DNA of 64,000 nucleotides. Source: Pedobacter riviphilus (lineage in GTDB: Bacteria > Bacteroidota > Bacteroidia > Sphingobacteriales > Sphingobacteriaceae). Position numbers and translations under genes: made by a program. The stretch lies in assembly GCF_014692875.1 (NCBI RefSeq), contig NZ_CP061171.1:2418001-2482000 (forward strand), written 5' to 3'. Every line of letters begins with the position of its first letter. The first letter of the stretch is position 1. Positions 55,369 through 64,000 of this stretch are shown here, one piece after another. The notes beneath the pieces are model-generated. The model ran no database searches. It worked only from the letters and a program-made list of their open reading frames with translations, and was not told the origin of the DNA.

Positions 55369-58300
55369 TTAAAGTCCAAATTGTACCCCAAAATTCAATA
55401 CCCTTTGTTGTGGATATTCTCCAACAGTGGAAGTTAAGGCCGACTCAGGATCGATAAATGTTGGGACTTTAGTATAAACTATGCCCATGTTATAGCCATT
55501 GGCATAAACCCGGATATTATTAACATGTAGTTTTTTAGCAAAAGCTGCCGGAAACCTGTAACCTACCTCAAAGTTTTTCCAACGAACAAAGTCACCTTGT
55601 ACAAACCAAAAAGTTGAATAATTTGGATTTGCACCATCTACTCCATTATTTGTATTACTTGATAGTTCTGGGAAAGTAGCACTTGCAGCATTTTCAGGAG
55701 TCCATCGGTTTGCGTTCCACGGCACCGACACGCGATCAGGGCGTGCATAAGCCAAAGCCCCCCTATTCATGTTAATGATATAATCAAAATTACCTTGAAA
55801 TAAGGTAGAGACGTCAAAGCCTTTATATGAGAAACCAAAGCTTAAACCACCTGTATAATTTGGGTTGTTATTACCTATATATTGTCTGTCATTAGCATCA
55901 ATAATACCATCACCGGTTAAGTCTTTATATTTGAGTGACCCTAATTGAAGGGTAGATAAAGGTATAGATGATGCAAAACGTGGCGCAGTATACAAATCTG
56001 CCAAACTCTCATAATATCCGTCGAAAGTATATTGGAACACAGCGCCAACAGGTTTGCCTGTCGATGCTAAACCATCATACAAATAACCTGGCTCATTGCG
56101 ATATAATACGATGTTTTTAGCGTAGGTTAGATTTCCATTTACAAAGAACTCTAAGTTTTTACCTATTTTATCCCTATATGTTAGATCTATTTCATAACCC
56201 GTATTACGAACCCTGCCCAAATTATAAGGAGGCAAAGAGGCACCGAATGTTGATGGTATTAAACCTGGGGTGGTAAAAATATCACTGGTTAGTTTATTAA
56301 AATAATCGAATGTTAAAGATAATTTACTATTAAACAGCTTAGCATCCAAACCAATATCAAAATCCTTCACAGTCATCCATTTTACATTGGTGTTAGCTAA
56401 AGTAGGTTCTACAATGCCAGAATAACTTTGTGGTGTTTCTCCAAAAATAATACCGCTTGATCCGGTAGAATAATTTTTTTGATAAACCAAACTACTTACA
56501 CCAATATTGTCATTACCCGTCAATCCGTAAGAAGCTCTGATTTTTAAGAAATTGATAAATTTCAGATTGTCTTTAATAAACTTTTCCTCACTTACATTCC
56601 ATCCCACACTGGCAGCCGGAAACCAGGCGAAGCGATTATTCTCACTAAATCGGTCTGATCCGTTATAGGCTGCCGTCAAATCCACCATATACTTTTGCTT
56701 GTAGGCATAAGTTGCTTTACCTGTAAATCCTTGTATATTATACGGATCGATTAAGGTAACCGTTGTTGAATTTACCGGCAAAATATTGGTTCGCGTTTGA
56801 TTAAGCAAGGCCAAGGCACTTACACTATGATCTCCAAAATTACGACTATAGTTTAGGCCGCCTCGTATTGTTGTTGTACGTTTTGTTAAATTAAACGAAG
56901 TACTCCTTGTTAAAACCCCCATACGATACAAGTTAGCAGTTGTAGGATTGTATTTCTGCGTGGCGGGGTCGTAAGAATATGCCAATATCTCACTCGATGA
57001 ACGTGTCAGGTTCCTAGTAAAACTATAATCACCAGTATAGGAAACCAAAAAATTAGCCGATAAGCCTGGCGTAATTACATCTAATAATTGATTGGCGCTC
57101 GTAGCTGCTGCTATATTGTTGTTATATGTACGGTTATAACCCGAATACATTAAGTTGGCTACGGGATTTGGTTTTGTTTGAGTTGATGCAGAACTGGCAA
57201 TCAAGCCGTTCGGCCAATAAATTGGATATAAAAATGAGGATAGCTGACCATCCCATAAATATTGAAATGTTGTACCTCCATTATTCCATGGTTTGTCGTT
57301 AGGCTCGTTGGTAACTCCAAAACGGCCTGATAAATCAACCTTAATTTTTAAATTTTTATTTGGAGTAATATCAATATTTGATCTGAAATTATATCGATTG
57401 TACAAATAATTTGAGTTATAGCCTTGCCCTTCTGAAAAATCTTTAAACAATCCTCCCTGGTACAAATAACCCAAGTTAACAAAATACTTCACTTTTCCGG
57501 TACCACCAGAAACGTCAAAGTTGATTCTGTTTTGTAAGCTCACTTTTTTAATCACCTCATCCCACCAATTTACATTCGGGTGATTATAAGGATCATCATT
57601 TGTTAGATAATGATTTAAATTATCGCCAGAAAAAAAATTGGAATAAGAAGTTAACGGATTGGTGTATAAACCCGCTAAACGCTCTCTCAATAAGTTTAAT
57701 GTAACATAACCAGAGTTTACAACCGGACGCTGTGTAGGCATTTGTAAACCGCTTTCATTTTTGAAGTTTAAACTTGGTTTTCCGCTTTGTCCCCTACGCG
57801 TGGTAATAATTACCACACCGTTGGCACCTCTAATACCATATACGGCAGTAGTAGAGGCGTCTTTTAAGATGGTTACATTCTCAACTTCATTCTGATCAAT
57901 TAAACTGATCTGATCGGCACTTACCTCCACATCATCAACAATAATTAGGGGTGTTGTACCACCAGCATAGGTGCTAATTCCTCTAATCTGGAAAGCAGCG
58001 CCATCATTACCAGGCTGACCACTTCTTTGCTGTGAAAAGAATCCAGGTAAACGACCAGCCAAACTATTTTGTAAACTCGCCGAAGGACTTTGACGTATTT
58101 TTTCTCCAGATATTGTACTAACGGCTCCTGTAACAGTTACCTTTTTAGTTGTTTGCCCAACGCCCAAAACCACAACTTCCTCTAAGCCTTTTGCGTCATC
58201 TTTTAAAATAACGTTGATTTTGGATTTTGCAGATACATTTATTTCTTGTGAGAGATAGCCAATGGATTTAACTACAATTATACCCTGCGTACCTCTTAAC

Positions 58301-58494
58301 TTAATTGAGAAATGACCATTTTCATCTGTTGAAATACCATTATTTGTAAATTCTTTTTCAAAAATGGTAGCGGCAGGAATTGGCCCTTTATCATCACTAA
58401 CCGTACCAGTTATAATCTTTCCTGTTTGTCCAAAAGTCCTATTGCAAATAATAAGCGCAACAAACAATACCACTATTTTTATAATTTTTTTCAT
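55369..58494 (-). CDS. susC: SusC/RagA TonB-dependent transporter (second pair)
   Basis: 1041 residues: signal peptide, carboxypeptidase-D-like domain (about 25-105; GKIITGTVSDDKGPIPAAT), a TonB-box-like segment EEVVVLGVG, the plug (SPSASLQNSLAGRLPG, IIVDDVEVSADQI), and the 22-strand barrel ending in the typical YPQQRVLNFGVQFGL. It imports glycan fragments across the outer membrane using TonB energy. It lies 17 bp after SusD1 and 8 bp before SusD2. Confidence 0.96.
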   Translation of the reverse strand: MKKIIKIVVLFVALIICNRTFGQTGKIITGTVSDDKGPIPAATIFEKEFTNNGISTDENGHFSIKLRGTQGIIVVKSIGYLSQEINVSAKSKINVILKDDAKGLEEVVVLGVGQTTKKVTVTGAVSTISGEKIRQSPSASLQNSLAGRLPGFFSQQRSGQPGNDGAAFQIRGISTYAGGTTPLIIVDDVEVSADQISLIDQNEVENVTILKDASTTAVYGIRGANGVVIITTRRGQSGKPSLNFKNESGLQMPTQRPVVNSGYVTLNLLRERLAGLYTNPLTSYSNFFSGDNLNHYLTNDDPYNHPNVNWWDEVIKKVSLQNRINFDVSGGTGKVKYFVNLGYLYQGGLFKDFSEGQGYNSNYLYNRYNFRSNIDITPNKNLKIKVDLSGRFGVTNEPNDKPWNNGGTTFQYLWDGQLSSFLYPIYWPNGLIASSASTQTKPNPVANLMYSGYNRTYNNNIAAATSANQLLDVITPGLSANFLVSYTGDYSFTRNLTRSSSEILAYSYDPATQKYNPTTANLYRMGVLTRSTSFNLTKRTTTIRGGLNYSRNFGDHSVSALALLNQTRTNILPVNSTTVTLIDPYNIQGFTGKATYAYKQKYMVDLTAAYNGSDRFSENNRFAWFPAASVGWNVSEEKFIKDNLKFINFLKIRASYGLTGNDNIGVSSLVYQKNYSTGSSGIIFGETPQSYSGIVEPTLANTNVKWMTVKDFDIGLDAKLFNSKLSLTFDYFNKLTSDIFTTPGLIPSTFGASLPPYNLGRVRNTGYEIDLTYRDKIGKNLEFFVNGNLTYAKNIVLYRNEPGYLYDGLASTGKPVGAVFQYTFDGYYESLADLYTAPRFASSIPLSTLQLGSLKYKDLTGDGIIDANDRQYIGNNNPNYTGGLSFGFSYKGFDVSTLFQGNFDYIINMNRGALAYARPDRVSVPWNANRWTPENAASATFPELSSNTNNGVDGANPNYSTFWFVQGDFVRWKNFEVGYRFPAAFAKKLHVNNIRVYANGYNMGIVYTKVPTFIDPESALTSTVGEYPQQRVLNFGVQFGL

Positions 58495-58511
58495 GTACTT
58501 TGTTCTGTGTT

Positions 58512-60263
58512 TTACCAGTTAGGATTTTGAACCATTGATTTATTTGAAAACACCTCGTTCTGCGGTATTGGAAATAAGTATCCTTTATTCACATCAAAAT
58601 TAGTTGTAGCAGCATCCACGAATGTATAAGTGGTTGTGTTTCCCACTTTAATACCTTGTATGCCGTGTAAAGTTCCGTTAAGTACAGTTCCGGCAATTTT
58701 CCATCTTCTGATGTCCCAAAAACGGTGTTCTTCAAAAGCAAATTCCACCCTTCTTTCGTGCCTGATTTTATCACGCATTTGTGCTTGCGTTAAACCTGTG
58801 GTTAATGCCGGCATGCCTACACGCGCCCTAATGGCATTTACAGCCGCATAAACATCTCCATCTGGGCCAATGGCTTCATTTTGTGCTTCCGCGTAGTTTA
58901 ATAAAATTTCTGCATACCTGATGATCGGAAAGATATGGGGGTAATTAGAGTATGATGTTGCACTAGAGTTACTGGTCATAAATTTACGCATATAATAACC
59001 TGTACGAGTTTCTCCTTTGGTTACTCTTCCATAACCGAAAGGTCTGTCTAAACCACCATCATAAGTTTGTACATTTCTGTTAAGCCAATATAATCCATCA
59101 AACATAACAGTTCCGGGCAAGCGTGGATCGCGGTTATAATAAGGTTTTGTGGCATCGTAACCTGAACCGTTCTCGGTAATCAATTTACCGTTCGTCATCT
59201 CATATTCATTAACCAATTCTTGTGTTGGATTAGTCTTACCCGAAGATGATGCTCTTGTGTATCCAACAGGATCATTTAAAGACTCAACAGTCGAATTATT
59301 TGAAGCCATATAAGGTAAAATAATTTCGCTATTGCTTGCCGTACTAAAAACACTTAAAAACTTATTTACGTTGGTGGTATAAGTACTTAAAGTTGTAGAA
59401 GGATACAGTGCCGTTAAATTAGTTGCATTATAATGAATAGTGGTAGCCGCGGTATTCAAAGCATAAGTAAACTTAGTTGCCGAAACACTATCCATTATAG
59501 CTTTTGCGGCAGTGGCAGCAGTGGCCCACTTAGTTAAATCGTTATTTGGATTATTTAGTGGGCTTGCTGCATATAAAAGCAATCGGCTTTTTAATGCCAT
59601 TGCAGCTCCACGACCAAAACGACCATAAAAATTTGCAGCAAATGTTCCATTGGTTGATGAATTTGCGGTTAACAGATAAGGCATTGCGGTATTAAGCTCA
59701 TTTAAAATGTAATCCACGCATTCCTGATAAGTATTTCGAGGCACATCAATGGTTTCGTCAGCTGAAAAAATCTTATCGCCAATTAATGGTACACCACCCC
59801 ATCTTTTTATCAACTCAAAATACGACATTGCCCTTAAACAACGTGCTTCTGCTTTCCACCTGTCTTTATAACCTTTAAGGTTTAATGGAACTATATCAAT
59901 GTTGGCTAAAAATATATTCGTTTTTCTAATGTTGGCATAGTTTTTCGCCCATACATCATCTACTACATTTGATGGGCCAGTACCATTATTACTGAAATTT
60001 TGAACGACATCACCTAAAGCATTTGGCAAGGCATCATCAGTACCCGCGTCTAATATATTATTGCCTATTCTATTATAACCGTTCGGCAAGCCAGCATAAA
60101 TATTGTTTAGAAATCTTTCGGCATTTACACCTAAGGAGTCTGTTTTGTCAAAAATAATTTCTTGATCAATCAGTTCTAAGGGGGTATCCTCACTTAATTT
60201 TTTACATCCCCATGCTCCAAATAGCATGGTGGACATTAATCCTACTATAAAATATTTTTTCAT
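58512..60263 (-). CDS. susD: SusD/RagB-type glycan-binding lipoprotein (first pair)
   Basis: 583 residues. Signal peptide with lipobox FGAWGC (Cys about 20), then KKLSEDTPLELID. SusD hallmarks are AEARCLRAMSYFELIKRWGG, YGRFGRGAAMALKSRLLLYA, and RHERRVEFAFEEHRFWDIRR, ending NPNW. It follows SusC1 by 11 bp. It is clearly different from SusD2, so the two pairs probably recognise different parts or forms of the glycan. Confidence 0.95.
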   Translation of the reverse strand: MKKYFIVGLMSTMLFGAWGCKKLSEDTPLELIDQEIIFDKTDSLGVNAERFLNNIYAGLPNGYNRIGNNILDAGTDDALPNALGDVVQNFSNNGTGPSNVVDDVWAKNYANIRKTNIFLANIDIVPLNLKGYKDRWKAEARCLRAMSYFELIKRWGGVPLIGDKIFSADETIDVPRNTYQECVDYILNELNTAMPYLLTANSSTNGTFAANFYGRFGRGAAMALKSRLLLYAASPLNNPNNDLTKWATAATAAKAIMDSVSATKFTYALNTAATTIHYNATNLTALYPSTTLSTYTTNVNKFLSVFSTASNSEIILPYMASNNSTVESLNDPVGYTRASSSGKTNPTQELVNEYEMTNGKLITENGSGYDATKPYYNRDPRLPGTVMFDGLYWLNRNVQTYDGGLDRPFGYGRVTKGETRTGYYMRKFMTSNSSATSYSNYPHIFPIIRYAEILLNYAEAQNEAIGPDGDVYAAVNAIRARVGMPALTTGLTQAQMRDKIRHERRVEFAFEEHRFWDIRRWKIAGTVLNGTLHGIQGIKVGNTTTYTFVDAATTNFDVNKGYLFPIPQNEVFSNKSMVQNPNW

Positions 60264-60274
60264 AAATCTAAAGT

Positions 60275-63112
60275 CTATAAGGTTAATGATACGCCTCCGT
60301 TAATTACACGTTGGTTAGGGAAGCCGCTTACAAATGATTCAGGATCAAAATCTAATTTTGAAGAAGTAAGCACGTTATAACCGTTTACAAAAAATCTAAG
60401 TTTTTTAATCTTTAATTTATTGGTTAGCTGTTGTGAAAGGGAATAACCTAATTCCACATTTTTCAATCTAAAATAATTACCGTTTCTTACCCAGAATGTA
60501 GAAGAAAGATTATTGTTTACATTGGTGCCGAGAGTTAAACGGGGCAATGTGGCATTTTCCTGGTTAGATGGGGTCCATCTATTTTCAGTTGTATAATCCA
60601 AAACGTAACCCGTATTGTTATTTAAAGCTAACATTGAGCCCGTACTTAACAATACTTCTCTATTTAAAACACCTTGCAACAATGCGGATAAATCAAATCC
60701 CTTGTAATTAAAGGCAAAATTTAAACCGCCAAAAATAAGTGGTTTGTCTCCTGTAATTTTCTTTTGATCGAGTGGAGATATTATGCCATCGCCATTCAAA
60801 TCTTTGTATTTAATATCGCCGGCCACAGGTGTGTAACCTAAAACAGTAGGTGTATTGGAAGCGTTTTCACCGGTTTTATAAAATCCAATAGCCTCATAAC
60901 CAAAAGTACCAGAAGACTGCCCTGCAGAGTACAGCCAACTGTAAGGATAATTAGGTTCTCCTGCATTTAATACCTTATTATTCTGTACACTTACATTAAC
61001 TCCGATTTTATATCCAAATCCGCCAGATCTGCCTATAAAATCAGCCGTACTTTCTATTCCGGAGTATCTTATTTCGCCAATATTTTGCATAGGATAGCTT
61101 GTTCCGATAATGGTACTCGCTGATGGCCTAACCAATAATAAATCATAGAAATTATTATTGTAGTATGTTATGCCCACATTTAATTTGTTGTTTAAAAATG
61201 CGGCATCGGCTCCAACTTCAAATTTCCTGGCCTTTTCTGCACCCACATTTGTAGTAGCTAAGCTGCCTTCAACTGCCGTGCCTACAGCAGTTTGGCCTGT
61301 ACCAAAAACATATCCTGAGCTGCTGCTAATTGAATATCTTTGGATATAAGAGAAATAATCAGAAAGATTTGCTTTTGCAGTTAAGCCATAAGTAGTTCTT
61401 AATTTTAGAAAATTAACAATCCCTGAATTAAACCATTCCTCTTTTGAAGCTATCCAGCCTAAGCCTACTGACGGAAGGAATTCCCATTTTTTGCCATCAA
61501 CATATTTATTAAAACTGCTATTTGCGACACCAGCTTCGACAAAATATTTTTCTTTGTAATTGTATTTAGCAGATAAGGCCCCCGTTTTAAGGATATTATT
61601 AAGCTGACCATTTGATAATAATCCGCTGGAGAGACTATTATCTCCATTATATGTTCCCAATAAATCTAAGTGGTGATTGCCAAAATCCCTGGCATAACCC
61701 AACATAAAATTATAGTAAGTTTGTTTAATCTGATCAATCATCGAGGAAGTACCAGTACCTAATCCAACATTGCCATCAGCTCCAGATTTAGTATAAGAAA
61801 CCATTGTTCCATTTATTGTTGGGTAATAAATAGCAAAGGTTTTGCTTTTATTTATCAATTCGCTATAATAGTTTGCAATTGACAAACCTGCTTTGGCCCA
61901 TAAGCCTTTAGTGATATCGTCTAGCTTATATTTTAGGAACACATCAGAATTTAAGGTACGGTCAGTAGTCATCACGTAACCAGAGTTGATCGTGTTTGCC
62001 AAAATATTATTGGTTAAAGAAGCGGTGCCGCCATAAGTACCATCGGGATTTTTTACAGCATAGGCCAATGGAGATGTTGAATAAACCTGGCCCATAATGG
62101 TTGAGGCATAACCGCCAGGCTGGTTGTTGTTTTCTACTGAGCCAAAGATGTTTAACTGTAAGGAAATATCTTCATTAAAGTTAATTTCTGCATTGGTACG
62201 AATATTATAACGTTTATAAAAGTTATTAGTATTATAAACGTTGTTATCATCGGTTACAAAATTACCATCAGATGCAAAATGCTCTAAACTGGCATAGTAC
62301 TTAAAAGTTTCTGAATTACCCGCAACACCTAAGTGATACCGCTTTTGAGCGCTGTTCTTTTTATAAACCAGATCATACCAATTATTATTAGGTTGTAAAA
62401 ACGGATTATTGGTGTTGTTATCATAAGCACTAATTACTGCATCGCTGTATACAGGCGTACTGCCCGGGTTTGTGTTTAACTGTGCTTCGTTGTAAATACG
62501 GGCGTAATCGCCACCGGTAATAAACTTGGGTGAAAACAAGTTTTGAAGGGCACCGTATTCTGCCCCGAAATTAATTTCGAAAGGATTGTTTTTTGATTGC
62601 TTTTTAGTTGTAATGTAAATTACACCACCTGATGAACGCATACCATACATAGAAGTTGATAAAGCATCTTTCAATACCGTAATACTTTCTACATCATCAG
62701 GATTGAAATTAGTAAAGGATCTGGGTACTCCATCAATTACGATAAGCGGCGATTGGCCACGGAGCACCAATTGCGTTACATCAAAACCTGTACGCGCCGA
62801 CGATTGTAGCGTATACAAACCAGTTAAACGGCCAGCTACCGTATTTGTCACATCAGATACCGGAGTAGAATTAATATCATCACCATATATCGTAGCAGCA
62901 CCTGCTATCAGGTTGGCTTTTTTAGTTGTTCCATTCCACTTATCAACTTTATTTTCAAGGAAGTTTTTTTGATCAAATTTCCTGATCAGCGAACTATCCG
63001 TTTCTACGGTAGTATTGGCTACCGGTTTTTGCTGTGCAAATGCAAAAACAGGCAATAGGTTTAATAAGCCTATCATCCATTTCAGCCTCATATTTGTATA
63101 TTTTTTCTTCAT
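60275..63112 (-). CDS. susC: SusC/RagA TonB-dependent transporter lacking the CPD-like domain (first pair)
   Basis: 945 residues. After the signal peptide (LLNLLPVFAFAQ) the protein has only about 55 residues before the plug domain (TNTVAGRLTGLYTLQ, LVLRGQSPLIVIDG). The carboxypeptidase-D-like domain seen in the second SusC is missing. The barrel is complete to the C-terminal FPNQRVINGGVSLTL. About 100 residues shorter than its partner, otherwise intact. It is the second gene of the locus, 15 bp after the CHRD-like lipoprotein. Confidence 0.94.
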   Translation of the reverse strand: MKKKYTNMRLKWMIGLLNLLPVFAFAQQKPVANTTVETDSSLIRKFDQKNFLENKVDKWNGTTKKANLIAGAATIYGDDINSTPVSDVTNTVAGRLTGLYTLQSSARTGFDVTQLVLRGQSPLIVIDGVPRSFTNFNPDDVESITVLKDALSTSMYGMRSSGGVIYITTKKQSKNNPFEINFGAEYGALQNLFSPKFITGGDYARIYNEAQLNTNPGSTPVYSDAVISAYDNNTNNPFLQPNNNWYDLVYKKNSAQKRYHLGVAGNSETFKYYASLEHFASDGNFVTDDNNVYNTNNFYKRYNIRTNAEINFNEDISLQLNIFGSVENNNQPGGYASTIMGQVYSTSPLAYAVKNPDGTYGGTASLTNNILANTINSGYVMTTDRTLNSDVFLKYKLDDITKGLWAKAGLSIANYYSELINKSKTFAIYYPTINGTMVSYTKSGADGNVGLGTGTSSMIDQIKQTYYNFMLGYARDFGNHHLDLLGTYNGDNSLSSGLLSNGQLNNILKTGALSAKYNYKEKYFVEAGVANSSFNKYVDGKKWEFLPSVGLGWIASKEEWFNSGIVNFLKLRTTYGLTAKANLSDYFSYIQRYSISSSSGYVFGTGQTAVGTAVEGSLATTNVGAEKARKFEVGADAAFLNNKLNVGITYYNNNFYDLLLVRPSASTIIGTSYPMQNIGEIRYSGIESTADFIGRSGGFGYKIGVNVSVQNNKVLNAGEPNYPYSWLYSAGQSSGTFGYEAIGFYKTGENASNTPTVLGYTPVAGDIKYKDLNGDGIISPLDQKKITGDKPLIFGGLNFAFNYKGFDLSALLQGVLNREVLLSTGSMLALNNNTGYVLDYTTENRWTPSNQENATLPRLTLGTNVNNNLSSTFWVRNGNYFRLKNVELGYSLSQQLTNKLKIKKLRFFVNGYNVLTSSKLDFDPESFVSGFPNQRVINGGVSLTL

Positions 63113-63127
63113 AATATCGGCTGTTAA

Positions 63128-63601
63128 TTAATATGATGTTAATGTACCTCTTACCAAACCTGTAGCCTGTTGGCTGGAGGCAATCTGTAGGTAAAGTGTT
63201 TTGGAATTTAAATCTGCTATGGTCTGAGCCGACAGCTCAATAGAACCCTTTACTTCCCTGGTGGAATTAAAGGCTCCATTATTCAAATCGATTAAAACAG
63301 CCCCATTGGCTCCGGCAGTACCGCTATAAATAATTGCTTTGGTAGGTGTATCGCCATTGTTGAGTGGAGTGTCAAAATACAGGTAATAATAAAGTTTGTT
63401 GTCGGTCATTAAATAACATACTGCTACTGCATGATCTGTTCTACCTGTAATTGTCGGTACAACATTGTTTACCGATAAATCTGATTTCCATTGTCGGATG
63501 GTATAGATATCTGATGCCACTTCTTTTTTCTTACAGGCGCTAAAAAACAGCAAGGCAAGAACAGGCATTAGGCAATGCCTTTTTAATGATAATAGATTCA
63601 T
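63128..63601 (-). CDS. CHRD-like domain lipoprotein at the head of the polysaccharide locus
   Basis: 157 residues. Lipobox VLALLFFSACKKK (Cys about 22). The mature part resembles a CHRD domain: QWKSDLSVNNVVPTITGRTDHA, a run of beta-strands (LYYYLYFDTPL), AGANGAVLIDLNNGAF, and the closing ATGLVRGTLTSY. CHRD proteins are small secreted domains of unclear function, perhaps in protein-protein contact. It is the first visible gene of the minus-strand operon. No ECF sigma or anti-sigma gene is inside the window. Confidence 0.65.
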   Translation of the reverse strand: MNLLSLKRHCLMPVLALLFFSACKKKEVASDIYTIRQWKSDLSVNNVVPTITGRTDHAVAVCYLMTDNKLYYYLYFDTPLNNGDTPTKAIIYSGTAGANGAVLIDLNNGAFNSTREVKGSIELSAQTIADLNSKTLYLQIASSQQATGLVRGTLTSY

Positions 63602-64000
63602 AAATTTAGGAGTTGATTTTGTTTTGGAATGTCGATTTTATTTAACCTGGAAAACCAAGCGCTAATTAAAATGTGTACCTCCATTTTGGTTGATTATGAT
63701 GCTCAGACAAAAAATGTCGGTGCACGCCGCTCAAATCCCTAAGTTTTAAAAGCGCTGCTTTTAATAAGAGTAATTTTTGTTTCATGGTTGGTTTGGTTAA
63801 TATTTGCTGTTGGCTTTCGGATGGGTTGATATCGGATTTGCTCACAGCGTTGGTTGTTAGTTAAATTTGGTTAAGCCAATGGCAGAAATGGTTAATCTCT
63901 GCTGATGATTGCTCTTTTACCATCTTGCATTCGCTTTACCAAAATTAGTTGGGCATAAAATGAAAAAGGTCGAAAATTGTAAATGAAAGGGTAGAAAAAC
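63602..64000. other. Upstream region of the polysaccharide locus, nothing recognised
   Basis: About 400 bp up to the window edge. No ORF with support, no hairpin and no clear TAnnTTTG promoter was found. It should contain the start of the operon that begins with the CHRD-like lipoprotein. Confidence 0.4.

Overview
The window looks like a chromosome segment of a Bacteroidota bacterium, most likely a Sphingobacteriaceae member such as Pedobacter. The reasons are two tandem SusC/SusD pairs, AT-rich DNA, promoters resembling the Bacteroidota TAnnTTTG -7 element, Bacteroidota-type lipoproteins (Cys-Lys-Lys after the lipobox), and a REP-like dispersed palindrome. No rRNA, tRNA, CRISPR array or intact insertion sequence was seen.

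1-12.7 kb is an assimilatory nitrate island. It holds a partial siroheme methyltransferase (cobA), nirB and nirD, a small exported protein, the transporter narK, and a large fused nitrate reductase that carries its own FAD/NAD(P)H reductase and [2Fe-2S] domains. These are followed by narM, an unusual sulfite-reductase-like protein ending in a rubredoxin domain, mobA, and a Crp/Fnr regulator with four N-terminal cysteines. A perfect TGAT-N4-ATCA palindrome sits between cobA and nirB.

12.9-21 kb holds small genes, a CoiA-like nuclease, an S41 protease, pta-ackA and a class V aminotransferase, then about 1 kb of mostly non-coding, compositionally odd DNA. 21.3-27.6 kb is a tightly coupled operon pxpB-pxpC-pxpA-NRAMP transporter-M1 aminopeptidase for 5-oxoproline and probably peptide use. 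27.7-35.5 kb holds a GHKL ATPase, a Na+/H+ antiporter, a 7TM-DISM/HTH sensor, a coiled-coil protein plus receiver pair behind a structured leader, and cysE-cysM. 35.7-46 kb holds a heparinase-like lyase, a PVC-type dehydrogenase/cytochrome, a fatty acid desaturase, two hydrolases, a HAD phosphatase and small exported proteins.

46.4-63.6 kb is a polysaccharide utilisation locus, all on the minus strand: CHRD-like lipoprotein, SusC1-SusD1-SusC2-SusD2, small exported proteins, a metzincin with a beta/gamma-crystallin-like domain, GH29, GH20 and a second GH29. The enzyme set points to fucosylated, HexNAc-containing glycoproteins.

Five otherwise sound genes (nirB, pxpC, the DISM sensor, cysE and one GH29) are broken by seven single-base losses at or next to homopolymer runs. 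Restoring each base gives a full-length family protein, and in pxpC also restores an ATGA overlap. Homopolymer undercalling during sequencing is the simplest explanation, so the frames were annotated as full-length genes.
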